Part shown: piece after piece, positions 13,417 to 22,203 of the stretch
Layout of the letters: each line of letters opens with the position of its first letter
How positions within the stretch are numbered: position 1 is the first letter of the stretch
Origin: DAIPKP01 sp964539095
GTDB lineage: Bacteria; Synergistota; Synergistia; Synergistales; Aminiphilaceae
Direction of reading: 5' to 3'
DNA: 64,000 nt
Assembly (NCBI GenBank): GCA_964539095.1
Contig: CAZIFL010000007.1
Location: 36,736-100,735 of the forward strand
Translations under genes and position numbers: made by a program
The notes under the pieces: model-generated
The model's database searches: none
Told to the model about the DNA's origin: nothing
Seen by the model: the letters and a program-made list of their open reading frames with translations, nothing else

Positions 13417-14901
13417 TCAGGCCTCCCCCGCTACACGGGAAAGTTCTTCCGGAGAGGTGATCCCAAGCTCCACCTTCTGAACCCCCCGATCAAAGAGGGT
13501 GACAAACCCCCGGGCTTGCGCAATTTTCCGAAGCTCTCCCAGGGGGGCCTTGGAGGCGATGGCCTCCCGAAGCTCGTCATGTATCACAAACTGCTCGTAG
13601 AGCCCCACCCGGCCGGCGTAGCCGGTGGAGCGGCAGGTGTCACAACCCCGCCCCCGAAATGCTCGCTCTACCCCCCGCCTTTGAAGGTAGAGCGGCACCT
13701 CGCACTCTTCGGTGCAGGAGGGGCAGTTGCGCCGCACCAGCCGCTGGGCGATGGAGGCGATGAGGCACCCCCCTACGAGATAGGGTTCGATATCCATATC
13801 CACCAGTCGGGTAACCGCGCTGATGCTGTCGTTGGTATGCAGGGTAGAGAGCACCAGATGCCCCGTAAGGGAGGCCTGCACCCCGATATGGGCGGTTTCG
13901 TAATCTCGCATCTCCCCCACCATAACCACATCGGGATCCTGGCGCAGAATGGCCCGGAGAGCCGAGGCAAAGGTAACCCCCGCCTTTTCGTTCACCTGGA
14001 TCTGGGCGATGCCGGGGACGTCATATTCAACAGGATCTTCTACGGTGATGATGTTCACCTCGGGCTTAGCGATGGCCTGGAGCATGGCGTAGAGGGTGGT
14101 GCTCTTTCCGGAGCCCGTGGGCCCTGTGAGGAGGATCATGCCGTGGGGCTGGGCGATAACCCGTTCTGTGACGACGCTCTCGGCGGGGTCCATGCCAAGC
14201 TCTTCCAGGGTGAGAAGCCCCCGGGCCTTGTCGAGGAGGCGAAGAGCCATACGCTCTCCGTGCTGGGTGGGGACCGCCCCTACCCGGATATCCACCGCCC
14301 TGCCTCCCAAGGTGATGCCGATACGGCCGTCCTGGGGGGCGAAGCGATGGGCGATATCCATGCGGGCCATGACCTTGATGCGGCTGGTAAGGGGTGCCTG
14401 ATGTCCCTTGGGAAGGCGGAGCCGGTCATGGAGCACTCCATCCACTCGAAAGCGGATGACGACTTCGTCTTCGTAGGGCTCCACATGAATGTCCGTGGCC
14501 CGCTCCCGAACCGCCTCTAGAAGAAGGCTGTTCATGAGGCGGATCACCGGGGCATCCACAGAGTCTGAGAGCACATCCTCCCGGGCGAGGGAGTTGAGAT
14601 CGTCGATGCCTTCGACATCATTTACCGATTCGTCCCGCAACCCCCCTTTGAGATTGTAGAGTTCCCGGATACGTTCCGTGATGCGGGGTTCCTCAACATA
14701 CTCAATCTCCACCGCATAGCCCAGAGAAGCTCCGAAGATCTGGGCGGACCGAACATTTCCGGAAGATGCCAGGGCAACAAGAAGCACCCCTTCTTCTACC
14801 CGAAGAGGAAGGAGCATTTCATTTTTCAAACTGTCGATGCTGCAGTTTTCCGGCAGAAGGCGAAAAATCTCTTCCGCCGGGGGGAGTACGGAGGAACTCA
14901 T
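13417..14901 (-). CDS. gspE: Type II secretion ATPase GspE
   Basis: The product is 494 residues, the usual length. It has an N1E-like region up to residue 100, then the ATPase: Walker A GPTGSGKSTT at 260-269, the Asp box VEDPVEY near 287-293, Walker B DVVMVGEMRD near 324-333 (Met replaces the more common Ile) and the His box TLHTNDS. A zinc-binding tetracysteine site is formed by CPSC (393, 396) and CDTC (420, 423). It powers extension of the pseudopilus at the inner membrane. Its ATG overlaps the gspD stop codon by four bases. Confidence 0.95.
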   Translation of the reverse strand: MSSSVLPPAEEIFRLLPENCSIDSLKNEMLLPLRVEEGVLLVALASSGNVRSAQIFGASLGYAVEIEYVEEPRITERIRELYNLKGGLRDESVNDVEGIDDLNSLAREDVLSDSVDAPVIRLMNSLLLEAVRERATDIHVEPYEDEVVIRFRVDGVLHDRLRLPKGHQAPLTSRIKVMARMDIAHRFAPQDGRIGITLGGRAVDIRVGAVPTQHGERMALRLLDKARGLLTLEELGMDPAESVVTERVIAQPHGMILLTGPTGSGKSTTLYAMLQAIAKPEVNIITVEDPVEYDVPGIAQIQVNEKAGVTFASALRAILRQDPDVVMVGEMRDYETAHIGVQASLTGHLVLSTLHTNDSISAVTRLVDMDIEPYLVGGCLIASIAQRLVRRNCPSCTEECEVPLYLQRRGVERAFRGRGCDTCRSTGYAGRVGLYEQFVIHDELREAIASKAPLGELRKIAQARGFVTLFDRGVQKVELGITSPEELSRVAGEA

Positions 14902-16856
14902 TGTTTTTTCACTGCCTCCCGGTACATATCCTCCAGCCGGCGCTGTACTGTTTCTTCTTCGGGGCTGAGCCCACGGCCTTCGCTCTGCACCGTGTACTGG
15001 GTGTAGTTGCTTACATCCTGAGGAGTTTCAAGAATGTAGGGGGTGAGGAAGATCATGAGGTCCACCTTCTCCTTCTGCTTGCTGGTAGAGGTGAAGAGAT
15101 TTCCGATGAGGGGGATGTAGGAGAGGCCGGGAACCCTGTTTTTAAGCGATTTCTCCGCCTCTTTGATAATGCCCCCGAGAATCACCGTCTGCCCATCCTG
15201 GACAAGAATGCTTGTCTTGATCTCCCGCTTGGAGGTTACCGGGGTAGAGCTTGTCATGGCGGTGAGCACATCCTCCACCCGCTGTTCGATATCCAGAGCC
15301 ACCAGATTGCCTCCCCGCACCCGGGGGGTTACCTTGAGGATGAGCCCTACATCTTTGTACTCGTAGCTGTTCGCCACAGAGCCGGGGTTGGTGCTGTCTG
15401 CGGTAGAGGCTTTGAGCTGGGGAATGTTCTCCCCCACCATGAGAGTGCTCTCCCTGTTATCCGTGCAGAGAAGCCGAGGCATGGAAAGCACGTTGATGGC
15501 GTTGTACTTGTTGAGCAACCGCACGTAGGCGTACATGAGCCCCTGGGTTTCGTAGGTGGTGGTGATATTGCCGTCATCATCCTTCACTTCGGTCTTGGAA
15601 ATTTCGTTAAACCAGCTGAGGAATTCCGAGGGAACCCCCGCCTCCCCGAGTTGGATGTTTGCCGCTAACACCCCGTCGCCGAAAACCTTACCGCCCCAGG
15701 TAGCCCAGTCGATCCCCGCAGCATTCAGCCGGGTAAGACTTACCTCGGCGATGAGCCCTCGGATCATGACCTGCTTGGGCTGGGTGTCGAGCTGTTCGAT
15801 AATTCTGATAAAGCTCTCGTACTGCTCCCGGGGAGCCGCAAAGATAAGGCTATTGGTGGGGCCGTCCGCCACCACCGTGGTGGGAAGCTGCCCCTTCTGA
15901 TCCGGCGCAAGGCTCGCAGCTACCGCTATGATCTGGCTGAGCTTCTCCGCCACCTCTTTGGCATCTGAATTCTGGAGTTTATGCACGTAGAAGGGGACGT
16001 CATCTTTTTTGGACTTCACGTCGAATTCCTGAACGATGCGGCGCACCGCGTCCATAGCATATGTATCTGCCACGACCAAAAGCTTGGTGTCTTTGTCAAG
16101 TCCCAAAGCGAAGATGCCCTCAAGTTCCGGCGTTCTGGCTCCCGCCAGCTTATTGAGGTACTCCGCAAGATAGGCAGGGTTTGTATGTTCCAGGGGGAGC
16201 ACGTAGACCTTGCGAACGCTGTCCGGAACATCCAGAGCGTTGATAACCCCTAAAGCCTTCTGAACCTCCGTAGCCTTACCGGTAAGCACTACTCCCCGGC
16301 CACTGTCCACGGGGAAGATTCCTACAGTCTTTCCGATTACGGCCTGAAGAGCCTGCTGTACGTTGGCACTGGAGGTATAGTCCAGAGGAACAACCTGGAC
16401 GATGAACTCCTCACCATATCCCGGCCCCACCCGTCCCTTACGGATCACGTTATCCGTACTGGGACCGGTGTTGGCACTCCGCACCTTGGAATACCCCCCC
16501 TCGCTCTGAAGAGCAAGGCCATTCATATCAAGGGCAGAGAGCATAACCTGGCGGGAATCCTTTACAGAGATGGGGCGAGTGGAGACTATAGTTATGGTGC
16601 CCTTTACTCCGGGATCTACCAGAATGTTCTCCTGAAGAAGCTCGGACATGAAGCGCACGAAGAGCAGAATGTCCAGATCCTTGAAGTTGAACTGCACCTG
16701 TCCGGATTCTCGCATAAGCCGGGCGGCCTGGACAAGATCCATTTCATCCTCGGCAGCTCCGCTTGGAGTGAAGCAGGGAAAGAGGGCCCCCAGGAAGAGA
16801 CAGGAAAGGAGAGATATCCCCAGACATCCCGCTGCTAACGACCTTTTTCTACGCAT
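14898..16856 (-). CDS. gspD: Type II secretion outer-membrane secretin GspD
   Basis: This 652-residue secretin precursor has a signal peptide (LGISLLSCLFLGALFPC). An N0-like domain (VQFNFKDLDILLFVRFMSEL) and KH-like N1-N3 domains (YVLPLEHTNPAYLAEYL, FYVHKLQNSDAKEVAEKL) follow. The secretin core near residues 380-620 includes VLSMPRLLCTDNRESTLMVG and the typical ending VPGLSYIPLIGNLFTS. ATG 16856 is chosen over a longer in-frame start because it opens a clean signal peptide and has GGGGGAG upstream. It forms the outer-membrane channel. Confidence 0.94.
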   Translation of the reverse strand: MRRKRSLAAGCLGISLLSCLFLGALFPCFTPSGAAEDEMDLVQAARLMRESGQVQFNFKDLDILLFVRFMSELLQENILVDPGVKGTITIVSTRPISVKDSRQVMLSALDMNGLALQSEGGYSKVRSANTGPSTDNVIRKGRVGPGYGEEFIVQVVPLDYTSSANVQQALQAVIGKTVGIFPVDSGRGVVLTGKATEVQKALGVINALDVPDSVRKVYVLPLEHTNPAYLAEYLNKLAGARTPELEGIFALGLDKDTKLLVVADTYAMDAVRRIVQEFDVKSKKDDVPFYVHKLQNSDAKEVAEKLSQIIAVAASLAPDQKGQLPTTVVADGPTNSLIFAAPREQYESFIRIIEQLDTQPKQVMIRGLIAEVSLTRLNAAGIDWATWGGKVFGDGVLAANIQLGEAGVPSEFLSWFNEISKTEVKDDDGNITTTYETQGLMYAYVRLLNKYNAINVLSMPRLLCTDNRESTLMVGENIPQLKASTADSTNPGSVANSYEYKDVGLILKVTPRVRGGNLVALDIEQRVEDVLTAMTSSTPVTSKREIKTSILVQDGQTVILGGIIKEAEKSLKNRVPGLSYIPLIGNLFTSTSKQKEKVDLMIFLTPYILETPQDVSNYTQYTVQSEGRGLSPEEETVQRRLEDMYREAVKKQ

Positions 16857-16987
16857 TTCTTCTCCCCCATTTTTCTGGTGTAAAGGGCTCATTCTCGAGA
16901 GACTCCCCTTTATTAAAATCAATCATAATGGAAAGCACGTGCCATCTCCTCCCCCAATTTTAGGGAAAAGGATTTTTGCGAAGCATA

Positions 16988-17398
16988 TCAGGGCATATGG
17001 AACTGCACACTCCGCCCCTCGTAGGTTACAGTAATAATCCGATACGAGAGAGAAAAATCCCCCTGTTCCGCCTGCTGGTCCTTTTTCTCAATTTCCCAGG
17101 AAAGCCCTCTTTCACTCCCTCGTTCCGGGAGCACCCCTCGCTTGTCCTCAATAAGAAGGCTTCTGGCATGATCCAGAAGCTGGCGCTGCACCGCCACCTC
17201 CCGAAGAGTTCTCTGGGCCACCATGGTGAGCTTAAGACATCCCACCACTACAAGTCCCATGATCCCCACAGCCACAAGAACCTCCAACAGCGTAAACCCC
17301 CGGCGAGGCTCCCCCGTTTTTTGGGATTTTCGGCGGATGGGGATGGGGATGGGGATGGGAGCACCTTCGCTGCAATGTTGTCTCGGTTCTGCCATCAC
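16988..17398 (-). CDS. Minor pseudopilin, GspI/GspH-like
   Basis: The product is 136 residues. A long 33-residue leader ends in RRG, followed by the type IV prepilin N-terminus FTLLEVLVAVGIMGLVVV with Glu5. The mature part is about 100 residues, short like GspI or GspH. The leader contains P-I-P-I-P-I-P-I encoded by tandem hexamers. The gene overlaps gspC by four bases. GspI is my preferred reading because of length and position, but family assignment of minor pseudopilins from sequence alone is weak. Confidence 0.75.
   Translation of the reverse strand: MMAEPRQHCSEGAPIPIPIPIRRKSQKTGEPRRGFTLLEVLVAVGIMGLVVVGCLKLTMVAQRTLREVAVQRQLLDHARSLLIEDKRGVLPERGSERGLSWEIEKKDQQAEQGDFSLSYRIITVTYEGRSVQFHMP
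17335..17360 (+). repeat. GGGGAT hexamer tandem repeat within the pseudopilin leader
   Basis: About four copies of GGGGAT/GGATGG occur on the plus strand and encode the P-I repeats on the minus strand. Repeat number changes would keep the frame. The four G-runs could form a quadruplex on the non-template strand's complement. Confidence 0.8.
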
Positions 17399-18333
17399 TG
17401 CACCTGATAACTCAACAGTTCCTGCTTTCCATCCCGGATAACGGTAACATCAAAGCGTTTCCCCCCCATAAGGGAGTTAATGGCGTTCGCCACGTCTCCC
17501 ATGTGGTTTATCCGAATACCGTTAAGCCCCTGCACCACATCTCCCTGGCGCACTCCCAGGGTAGCAAGGATACTGTCCTGCTCAATGTGTGCCACCTCAA
17601 GCCCTTCGGGCTTCCCCTCCACGTGTTTAGGTTGGAGCCGCACTTTTTTAAGCTCATCAAAGGGGTTCATGAGCAGACTGTTTACAAGATTCCGGCTCAC
17701 CTGCCCCGCACTCCCTGGGGTAGCAGGCTGAATATCCTGCCGCGCTGAAGATATAGCCTGGGGTGCTGGAGCGGGGTTTTTCGGAGCACTGCCAGAAACC
17801 CGGCCTCCCTGGGCACCGAAGAAAAGAGTCTTGATCACCGGTTCTCCTCCGTCCTGGGGGTCAAAATAAACCCCGTCCCCGGTTATGATAGCTACGAGAA
17901 ATCCCCGGAAGATCTCTCCCTGCTCCAGGAGCACCTTTCCCTGAGAGGTATTCCCCAGAGCAAAGATTCCCGCCACAGTTCCGAAGACCTGAAGATCTTC
18001 GAGTTCGTGGGCTAGAGGGGATTCCCTCTTCTGGGTATCCTCCAAAGGCACCTGCTTGTTTGAGAGTACCTCAAAGGGGCTCTTCTCAAGAAAGAAGCGC
18101 ATTCCCCGAGGCAGCTCCGCAGGATTTCGGGAATCAAGAAAAACTCCTCCCTTTTGAGAGAAGGGATCCCAAAGGCGAGCAGCCCGTTTTTCGAGAGCAT
18201 TTCCGAGAATCAGAGAGCTTCCCCATCCCAAGAGTAGCCCTCCGAGAAGAAGCGTGCCCCCCAGAGCCAAAAAATGGAAGGAAATCCCCTTGAAGAAAAA
18301 AGGGAACAAACGAGGCAAAGAACTTTTTCGCAT
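17395..18333 (-). CDS. gspC: Type II secretion protein GspC with PDZ domain
   Basis: The product is 312 residues. A cytoplasmic basic start (RKSSLPRLFPFFFKG) precedes one membrane helix (LALGGTLLLGGLLLGWGSSL). An HR-type domain follows (LQVFGTVAGIFALGNTSQGK), then a low-complexity linker. A C-terminal PDZ-like domain (EQDSILATLGVRQGDVVQGL, NGIRINHMGDVANAINSL) completes the protein. GspC links the inner-membrane platform to the secretin and helps select substrates. Its ATG overlaps the gspN stop by one base. The PDZ domain argues for a true T2SS rather than a type IV pilus. Confidence 0.88.
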   Translation of the reverse strand: MRKSSLPRLFPFFFKGISFHFLALGGTLLLGGLLLGWGSSLILGNALEKRAARLWDPFSQKGGVFLDSRNPAELPRGMRFFLEKSPFEVLSNKQVPLEDTQKRESPLAHELEDLQVFGTVAGIFALGNTSQGKVLLEQGEIFRGFLVAIITGDGVYFDPQDGGEPVIKTLFFGAQGGRVSGSAPKNPAPAPQAISSARQDIQPATPGSAGQVSRNLVNSLLMNPFDELKKVRLQPKHVEGKPEGLEVAHIEQDSILATLGVRQGDVVQGLNGIRINHMGDVANAINSLMGGKRFDVTVIRDGKQELLSYQVQ

Positions 18334-18938
18334 TACGGAGCACCCTCCTCTCTTTCAAGAAACCATTGTCCGGCCTCAGTTCCTTTACGAAGAGGAAGAA
18401 AACCCTGAAGAGGCATAACGAGATCGTCCTTTTCCGGAGGAATCCGAAAAGCAACCGCAGCAGTGGCAATGCGCCGTGTCTTCAAGGAGATGGAAAGATC
18501 TCCCTGGCCCCGGAACTCTCCGGAGGAACGGAAGGACTGAATGTGGAGAACTCCTTTTTTGTAGACTATCCGGGCAGATCCTCCGGACCAGCTGAGACTT
18601 TTTCCGAAAACACGCAACTCTCCCGCACCAAAGGAGAGATCTAATACACCCGCAAAACGCCGGAGAGATTCTCCCCAACCCAGAGCAAGGGTACATTCCG
18701 CCAGGGAGAGATCCGCCATGGGAAGATCCATGCGAGGGGAGAAGAGACGGAACACTCCGGCTCCGGGGCTTTCGAGATCCTGCCAGGCGAGAAGCACTCC
18801 CTGGGGAGCAAGCTGCTTTTGCAGAAGAATGCCCCCAAAACGCCCTGCGGCTTCCCAAGGAAAAAAGAGGGCTAGGGAAAGGAGGGCTACACAGAGGAAA
18901 AAACTTACTCCTCCCAAAAACTTCAGCCCTTTTTTCAT
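18333..18938 (-). CDS. gspN: Type II secretion protein GspN
   Basis: This 201-residue protein has one N-terminal membrane helix (VSFFLCVALLSLALFFPW). The periplasmic part contains the GspN-like pattern of a WQDLESPGAGVFRLF strand, SLSWSGGSARIVYKKG and a C-terminal GQGDLSISL / TAAVAFRIPP segment. It overlaps gspM and gspC. GspN is an accessory inner-membrane component of uncertain job, often dispensable. The call rests on topology and on its place between gspM and gspC. Confidence 0.72.
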   Translation of the reverse strand: MKKGLKFLGGVSFFLCVALLSLALFFPWEAAGRFGGILLQKQLAPQGVLLAWQDLESPGAGVFRLFSPRMDLPMADLSLAECTLALGWGESLRRFAGVLDLSFGAGELRVFGKSLSWSGGSARIVYKKGVLHIQSFRSSGEFRGQGDLSISLKTRRIATAAVAFRIPPEKDDLVMPLQGFLPLRKGTEAGQWFLEREEGAP

Positions 18939-19444
18939 GGCGTATCTCCTCCTCGAACGGCTACAAGAAGAGCATATGTTTTGTTATCTCCATCTCCAAG
19001 AGTGCGCAGCTCTGCGCTCTCCACGGAAAGTCCCGCCCCCCGAAGCTCCTGGAGAAAGGTAAGAAGTCTCTCTCCGTAAAGCCCTTCCAGAGCAAAGGCA
19101 ATACGTTCCTCAGATGCGGTAAGCTGTGAAACAGCACTCTGAAGATTAAGCGACTGGAGTACCCGATTAAGGGCCTCCAAAGGTTCTTCCGCACTTTCCC
19201 CTCTGGTTTTCCCCCCAGCGCCTTCCTGGGTAGCGTACTGCCGAAGGACTTGGGCAAGAATTGCGGACCGCTCCCGTAAAACCGCCACCCGCTGGATCTC
19301 ATCGTTCCGGAGGGGGAGGAGATAGAAAAGGCCTATCCCCCAAAAGAGGATCCCTCCTCCTAAGAGAAAGAGAATTTTTTGTCCCGAGGGGTGCTCTCGG
19401 AGAGTCTGTAGAGCTTCCTTGAAAGAATCGAAGGATCTCCTCAT
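18935..19444 (-). CDS. gspM: Type II secretion protein GspM-like
   Basis: The product is 169 residues. A short cytoplasmic start is followed by one membrane helix (KILFLLGGGILFWGIGLFYL) and a coiled segment (RNDEIQRVAVLRERSAILAQ). A ferredoxin-like C-terminal domain (IAFALEGLYGERLLTFLQEL) ends the protein. GspM pairs with GspL and stabilises it. Start and stop overlap both neighbours by four bases. Confidence 0.8.
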   Translation of the reverse strand: MRRSFDSFKEALQTLREHPSGQKILFLLGGGILFWGIGLFYLLPLRNDEIQRVAVLRERSAILAQVLRQYATQEGAGGKTRGESAEEPLEALNRVLQSLNLQSAVSQLTASEERIAFALEGLYGERLLTFLQELRGAGLSVESAELRTLGDGDNKTYALLVAVRGGDTP

Positions 19445-20622
19445 GGCTTTGTCGCTCCCAAATATATGGTAAAGCGTATGCTGGAACTCCCCGGAATCTG
19501 CTGTACACCTTCTAGGGAAGCCTGAAGAGATCCCTGTGGGAAGGCCCGCCGGATCTGCTGGACATGAGAGACCTCGGGAGCGGATCCCACAACCTCCACT
19601 CTCTGAGAAGTGAAACGAAGCGATTCCGCCACAACTCCCGGGGGAAGATCCTTCCAGGTATTTCCCAGAAAAATGAGAATTTCTTCGAGATCCATACCAG
19701 ACTTCTCTCCTGGATTTCCCAAAGCTCGAAGTTTTCCCCGTGCCTGGCTGAGGGGATCGCGAATACGATCATTCGGGAAGGTTTGGGCATAAGCCCCGTG
19801 CATTTTCTCTTCGTAAAGATCTTGCTGCTGACGGCTTTCGTAGATGGAATACCCCAGGAGCCCAGAAAAAAAGAGACCTCCCGCGAGCACGGCACTCAGC
19901 AAACGGAGCAACGGCAGAAGACGCTCGTCCCAGGCAAAAAGGTGTTCCACCCCTCCAGCGGAGAGATCCATTTCATGTAGCTGGGGATAGGCGTTCCAAA
20001 AAGCGCTCCACCGATGCCAAAATTCTTCCGGAGTTTCTCCGGGATCTTCGGGGTTTATCACAGTATAGTGAAAATCCCCTCCGAGTTCTTCCCGGAGCTG
20101 CTCTTCCCGAGGAAGATGGCGGGAATAGCGATACAGAAAAGGAGTCCCTTCACGAAAAACTACAAGAGAAGCCCCGGAAGTTTTTTCTTCGCAGCCCAAG
20201 GCACGGAATTCTTGCGCTCCTTCCTCCGGAAGGGGGATAAAGAGTAACGGGAGAGGCCAATAAAGAACCTTTCGCCCCTCTTTCGGGGGACACCACTCCC
20301 AAGACCGTCCCTCCTCCCGGCTCCAGATCCATGCGGTTCCTCGGCTCTGCTTCCCCCTGCGGGAGAATACGAGCGGCAGGATTTCCACTCCCTCGGGATT
20401 CGGCAAAAGGTGATGGTATTGCATTTTCAGAGCATCCCGAATTCTTCCCCGATGAGCAAAGGGAAAGGAAAAAGGTTCCAAGGAGAGGGTTCTGAAGGGA
20501 ATCCCCACCACCAGATCCTCCGTCTCAGGCAGAGTATCAAGTATGCGAAAACCTTCTTTGCTGTAGAAATGTATCTTTTCTCCCACCCGAAAGCAGCAGG
20601 AGGGGACGTTTTTCTGCTTCAT
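19441..20622 (-). CDS. gspL: Type II secretion assembly protein GspL-like
   Basis: The product is 393 residues. The N-terminal 240 residues are a cytoplasmic actin-like domain of low similarity (VGIPFRTLSLEPFSFPFAHR and later strands). A membrane helix (LLSAVLAGGLFFSGLLGYSI) and a periplasmic coil plus ferredoxin-like end (VVAESLRFTSQRVEVVGSAP) follow. ATG 20622 overlaps the gspK stop (ATGA) and has GGAGGGATC upstream; a longer start would run into gspK. GspL recruits GspE to the membrane. Confidence 0.8.
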   Translation of the reverse strand: MKQKNVPSCCFRVGEKIHFYSKEGFRILDTLPETEDLVVGIPFRTLSLEPFSFPFAHRGRIRDALKMQYHHLLPNPEGVEILPLVFSRRGKQSRGTAWIWSREEGRSWEWCPPKEGRKVLYWPLPLLFIPLPEEGAQEFRALGCEEKTSGASLVVFREGTPFLYRYSRHLPREEQLREELGGDFHYTVINPEDPGETPEEFWHRWSAFWNAYPQLHEMDLSAGGVEHLFAWDERLLPLLRLLSAVLAGGLFFSGLLGYSIYESRQQQDLYEEKMHGAYAQTFPNDRIRDPLSQARGKLRALGNPGEKSGMDLEEILIFLGNTWKDLPPGVVAESLRFTSQRVEVVGSAPEVSHVQQIRRAFPQGSLQASLEGVQQIPGSSSIRFTIYLGATKP

Positions 20623-21524
20623 TCGTAGAGATCCCTCCAAAAAACAAGCTCCACCCTCTCCCCGTCTTTGCGAAGCACCGCTTCGTACCGGGAGATCCAT
20701 TGATTATTCCATGTAAGCTGTATCTCCAGACGGAAAAAGGTGCTCTCCACCCCGAGAAGCCCCATAAGCCGGGGGAGTACACTATCGGGAAAACCGCTAA
20801 AGTTCTCAAGATCCCCCAAGCTTTTAAGGGGGTGATCCCTTCGCCATTTTTCGAATTCTTTTCCCGCCTCTTCGGTGAGATCTTCATCAAGAAGGCCGTA
20901 AACTTCGGGGGTAACGGTATTGACATTGATGGTTCTCCCCCCCCAGAGGGTACAGTAGGTCTTAAGTTGCTCCAGAATTTCCGGGGAAATACCGGGACAA
21001 AGGAGGAGTTCCGAGAGATCCCCCAGGGGACGATCCAAATTACCCGGCCCCTCTCTTCCTGAAAGCCGGGGAGTCGCATCGGGGTCAAGAAAGTCGAGCA
21101 CTTTCGATGTGAGATCTTCCTTTTCCAAATCCCTCCAGAGTTTTTGCCAAGCCCGGTTCAGCTCCGTACGAAAGGTCTCTCCATCGGGGAGAAAGAGATT
21201 GTTCAAAGGAATTTTATGATCCTGAGGCTGAAGATGAAAAACCACCTGAACCCCTTGAAGAGGAAAAGCTAGGGGCTGAAACCAGGGCTCTTCATGAGAA
21301 TCATAGCCATTTTTGTCCATCACCAGTCCCCGGGCAGCATAGTACGCTCCGACAAAGGCAAGGCTCCGGGACTGCAGATCCTGACGCTCCCCAAGAACTC
21401 CGGTAAGCTGCAGCCGGGCAAACCAGGCAAAGGCAACGCTCACCGTAACCAGCACGGTGCCCGCGAGAAGGATCGCTGCAAGTACAAAGCCGCTCCTGCC
21501 TCTACCGGGGAAACCAGTCTTCAT
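20619..21524 (-). CDS. gspK: Type II secretion minor pseudopilin GspK
   Basis: The product is 301 residues, long as expected for GspK, which carries an extra helical insert in the pilin fold. The leader KTGFPGRGRSG precedes FVLAAILLAGTVLVTVSVAF; position 5 of the mature protein is not Glu, a known feature of the tip subunit GspK. NNLFLPDGETFR and the helix-hairpin-helix-like CPGISPEILEQLKTY and INVNTVTPEVYGLLDEDL support the family. ATG 21524 overlaps gspJ by 23 nt. GspK caps the pseudopilus with GspI and GspJ. Confidence 0.88.
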   Translation of the reverse strand: MKTGFPGRGRSGFVLAAILLAGTVLVTVSVAFAWFARLQLTGVLGERQDLQSRSLAFVGAYYAARGLVMDKNGYDSHEEPWFQPLAFPLQGVQVVFHLQPQDHKIPLNNLFLPDGETFRTELNRAWQKLWRDLEKEDLTSKVLDFLDPDATPRLSGREGPGNLDRPLGDLSELLLCPGISPEILEQLKTYCTLWGGRTINVNTVTPEVYGLLDEDLTEEAGKEFEKWRRDHPLKSLGDLENFSGFPDSVLPRLMGLLGVESTFFRLEIQLTWNNQWISRYEAVLRKDGERVELVFWRDLYE

Positions 21525-22203
21525 AAAGACACGCCCCTTTTTCCTCTGCTCCTCCGGAGGAAGAATAGTTAATCTCAATGCGCACCCCGAGAGGAATTTT
21601 CCCCTCGTAGCGATTCCTCCAGGTTCCCCCGTCATGAATCTCCACCCGAAAAGATCCTACTCCAGGTAACACAAGCTGCCCCTCCGAGGAGACGAGCTTG
21701 TCGGGATCAACCTCCTCCGGGAGAAGCCCCGGAAGAAACCATCGATAAAGACCTCTGGGAGGAGTGTAGGCTTCCTTTTTTCTTTCAAGATCCCCGAAGT
21801 CTCCAAGAAAATTTTCTCTGAAAATACCGTAGGCTACGCTACTCACAGGTCGTCCCTGCTGAAGAGGGGCAGCGCTCCAGAAGATGACAACATCATCCTT
21901 CATGTCCCCGAACTTTGCCCGGGGAACGATACGAAACGCCACATTGGAACCCTCTGGCAGGGCACTCCGCTGCTGCATATCCCCCACAATACGCCGGGCC
22001 GCCATACGAAGCGATTCATTTCGGCCCACCTGCTTTTCCGTCTCCACCACATGCCGCACCACCCGAATTGCGGGAGCCACTCCCAGAGTCATTACCAAAG
22101 CAGAGAGGGCCACCACCATGAGGATTTCAAAAAGGGTAAACCCGGCACTCTTTGCAGATCTCGAACTATCTCCTGAGCTATTGCGAATCGGGAGAACTCT
22201 CAC
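21502..22203 (-). CDS. gspJ: Type II secretion minor pseudopilin GspJ
   Basis: A GTG start at 22203 with GGAG 6 nt upstream gives a 233-residue prepilin. A 21-residue leader ends in SAG, followed by FTLFEILMVVALSALVMTLG with Glu5. The mature part is beta-rich (SNVAFRIVPRAKFGDMKDDV, GQLVLPGVGSFRVEIHDGG), in line with GspJ length. The start overlaps the upstream membrane-protein gene by 26 nt; longer readings would overlap it further and lack a ribosome-binding site. Confidence 0.8.
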   Translation of the reverse strand: MRVLPIRNSSGDSSRSAKSAGFTLFEILMVVALSALVMTLGVAPAIRVVRHVVETEKQVGRNESLRMAARRIVGDMQQRSALPEGSNVAFRIVPRAKFGDMKDDVVIFWSAAPLQQGRPVSSVAYGIFRENFLGDFGDLERKKEAYTPPRGLYRWFLPGLLPEEVDPDKLVSSEGQLVLPGVGSFRVEIHDGGTWRNRYEGKIPLGVRIEINYSSSGGAEEKGACLYEDWFPR

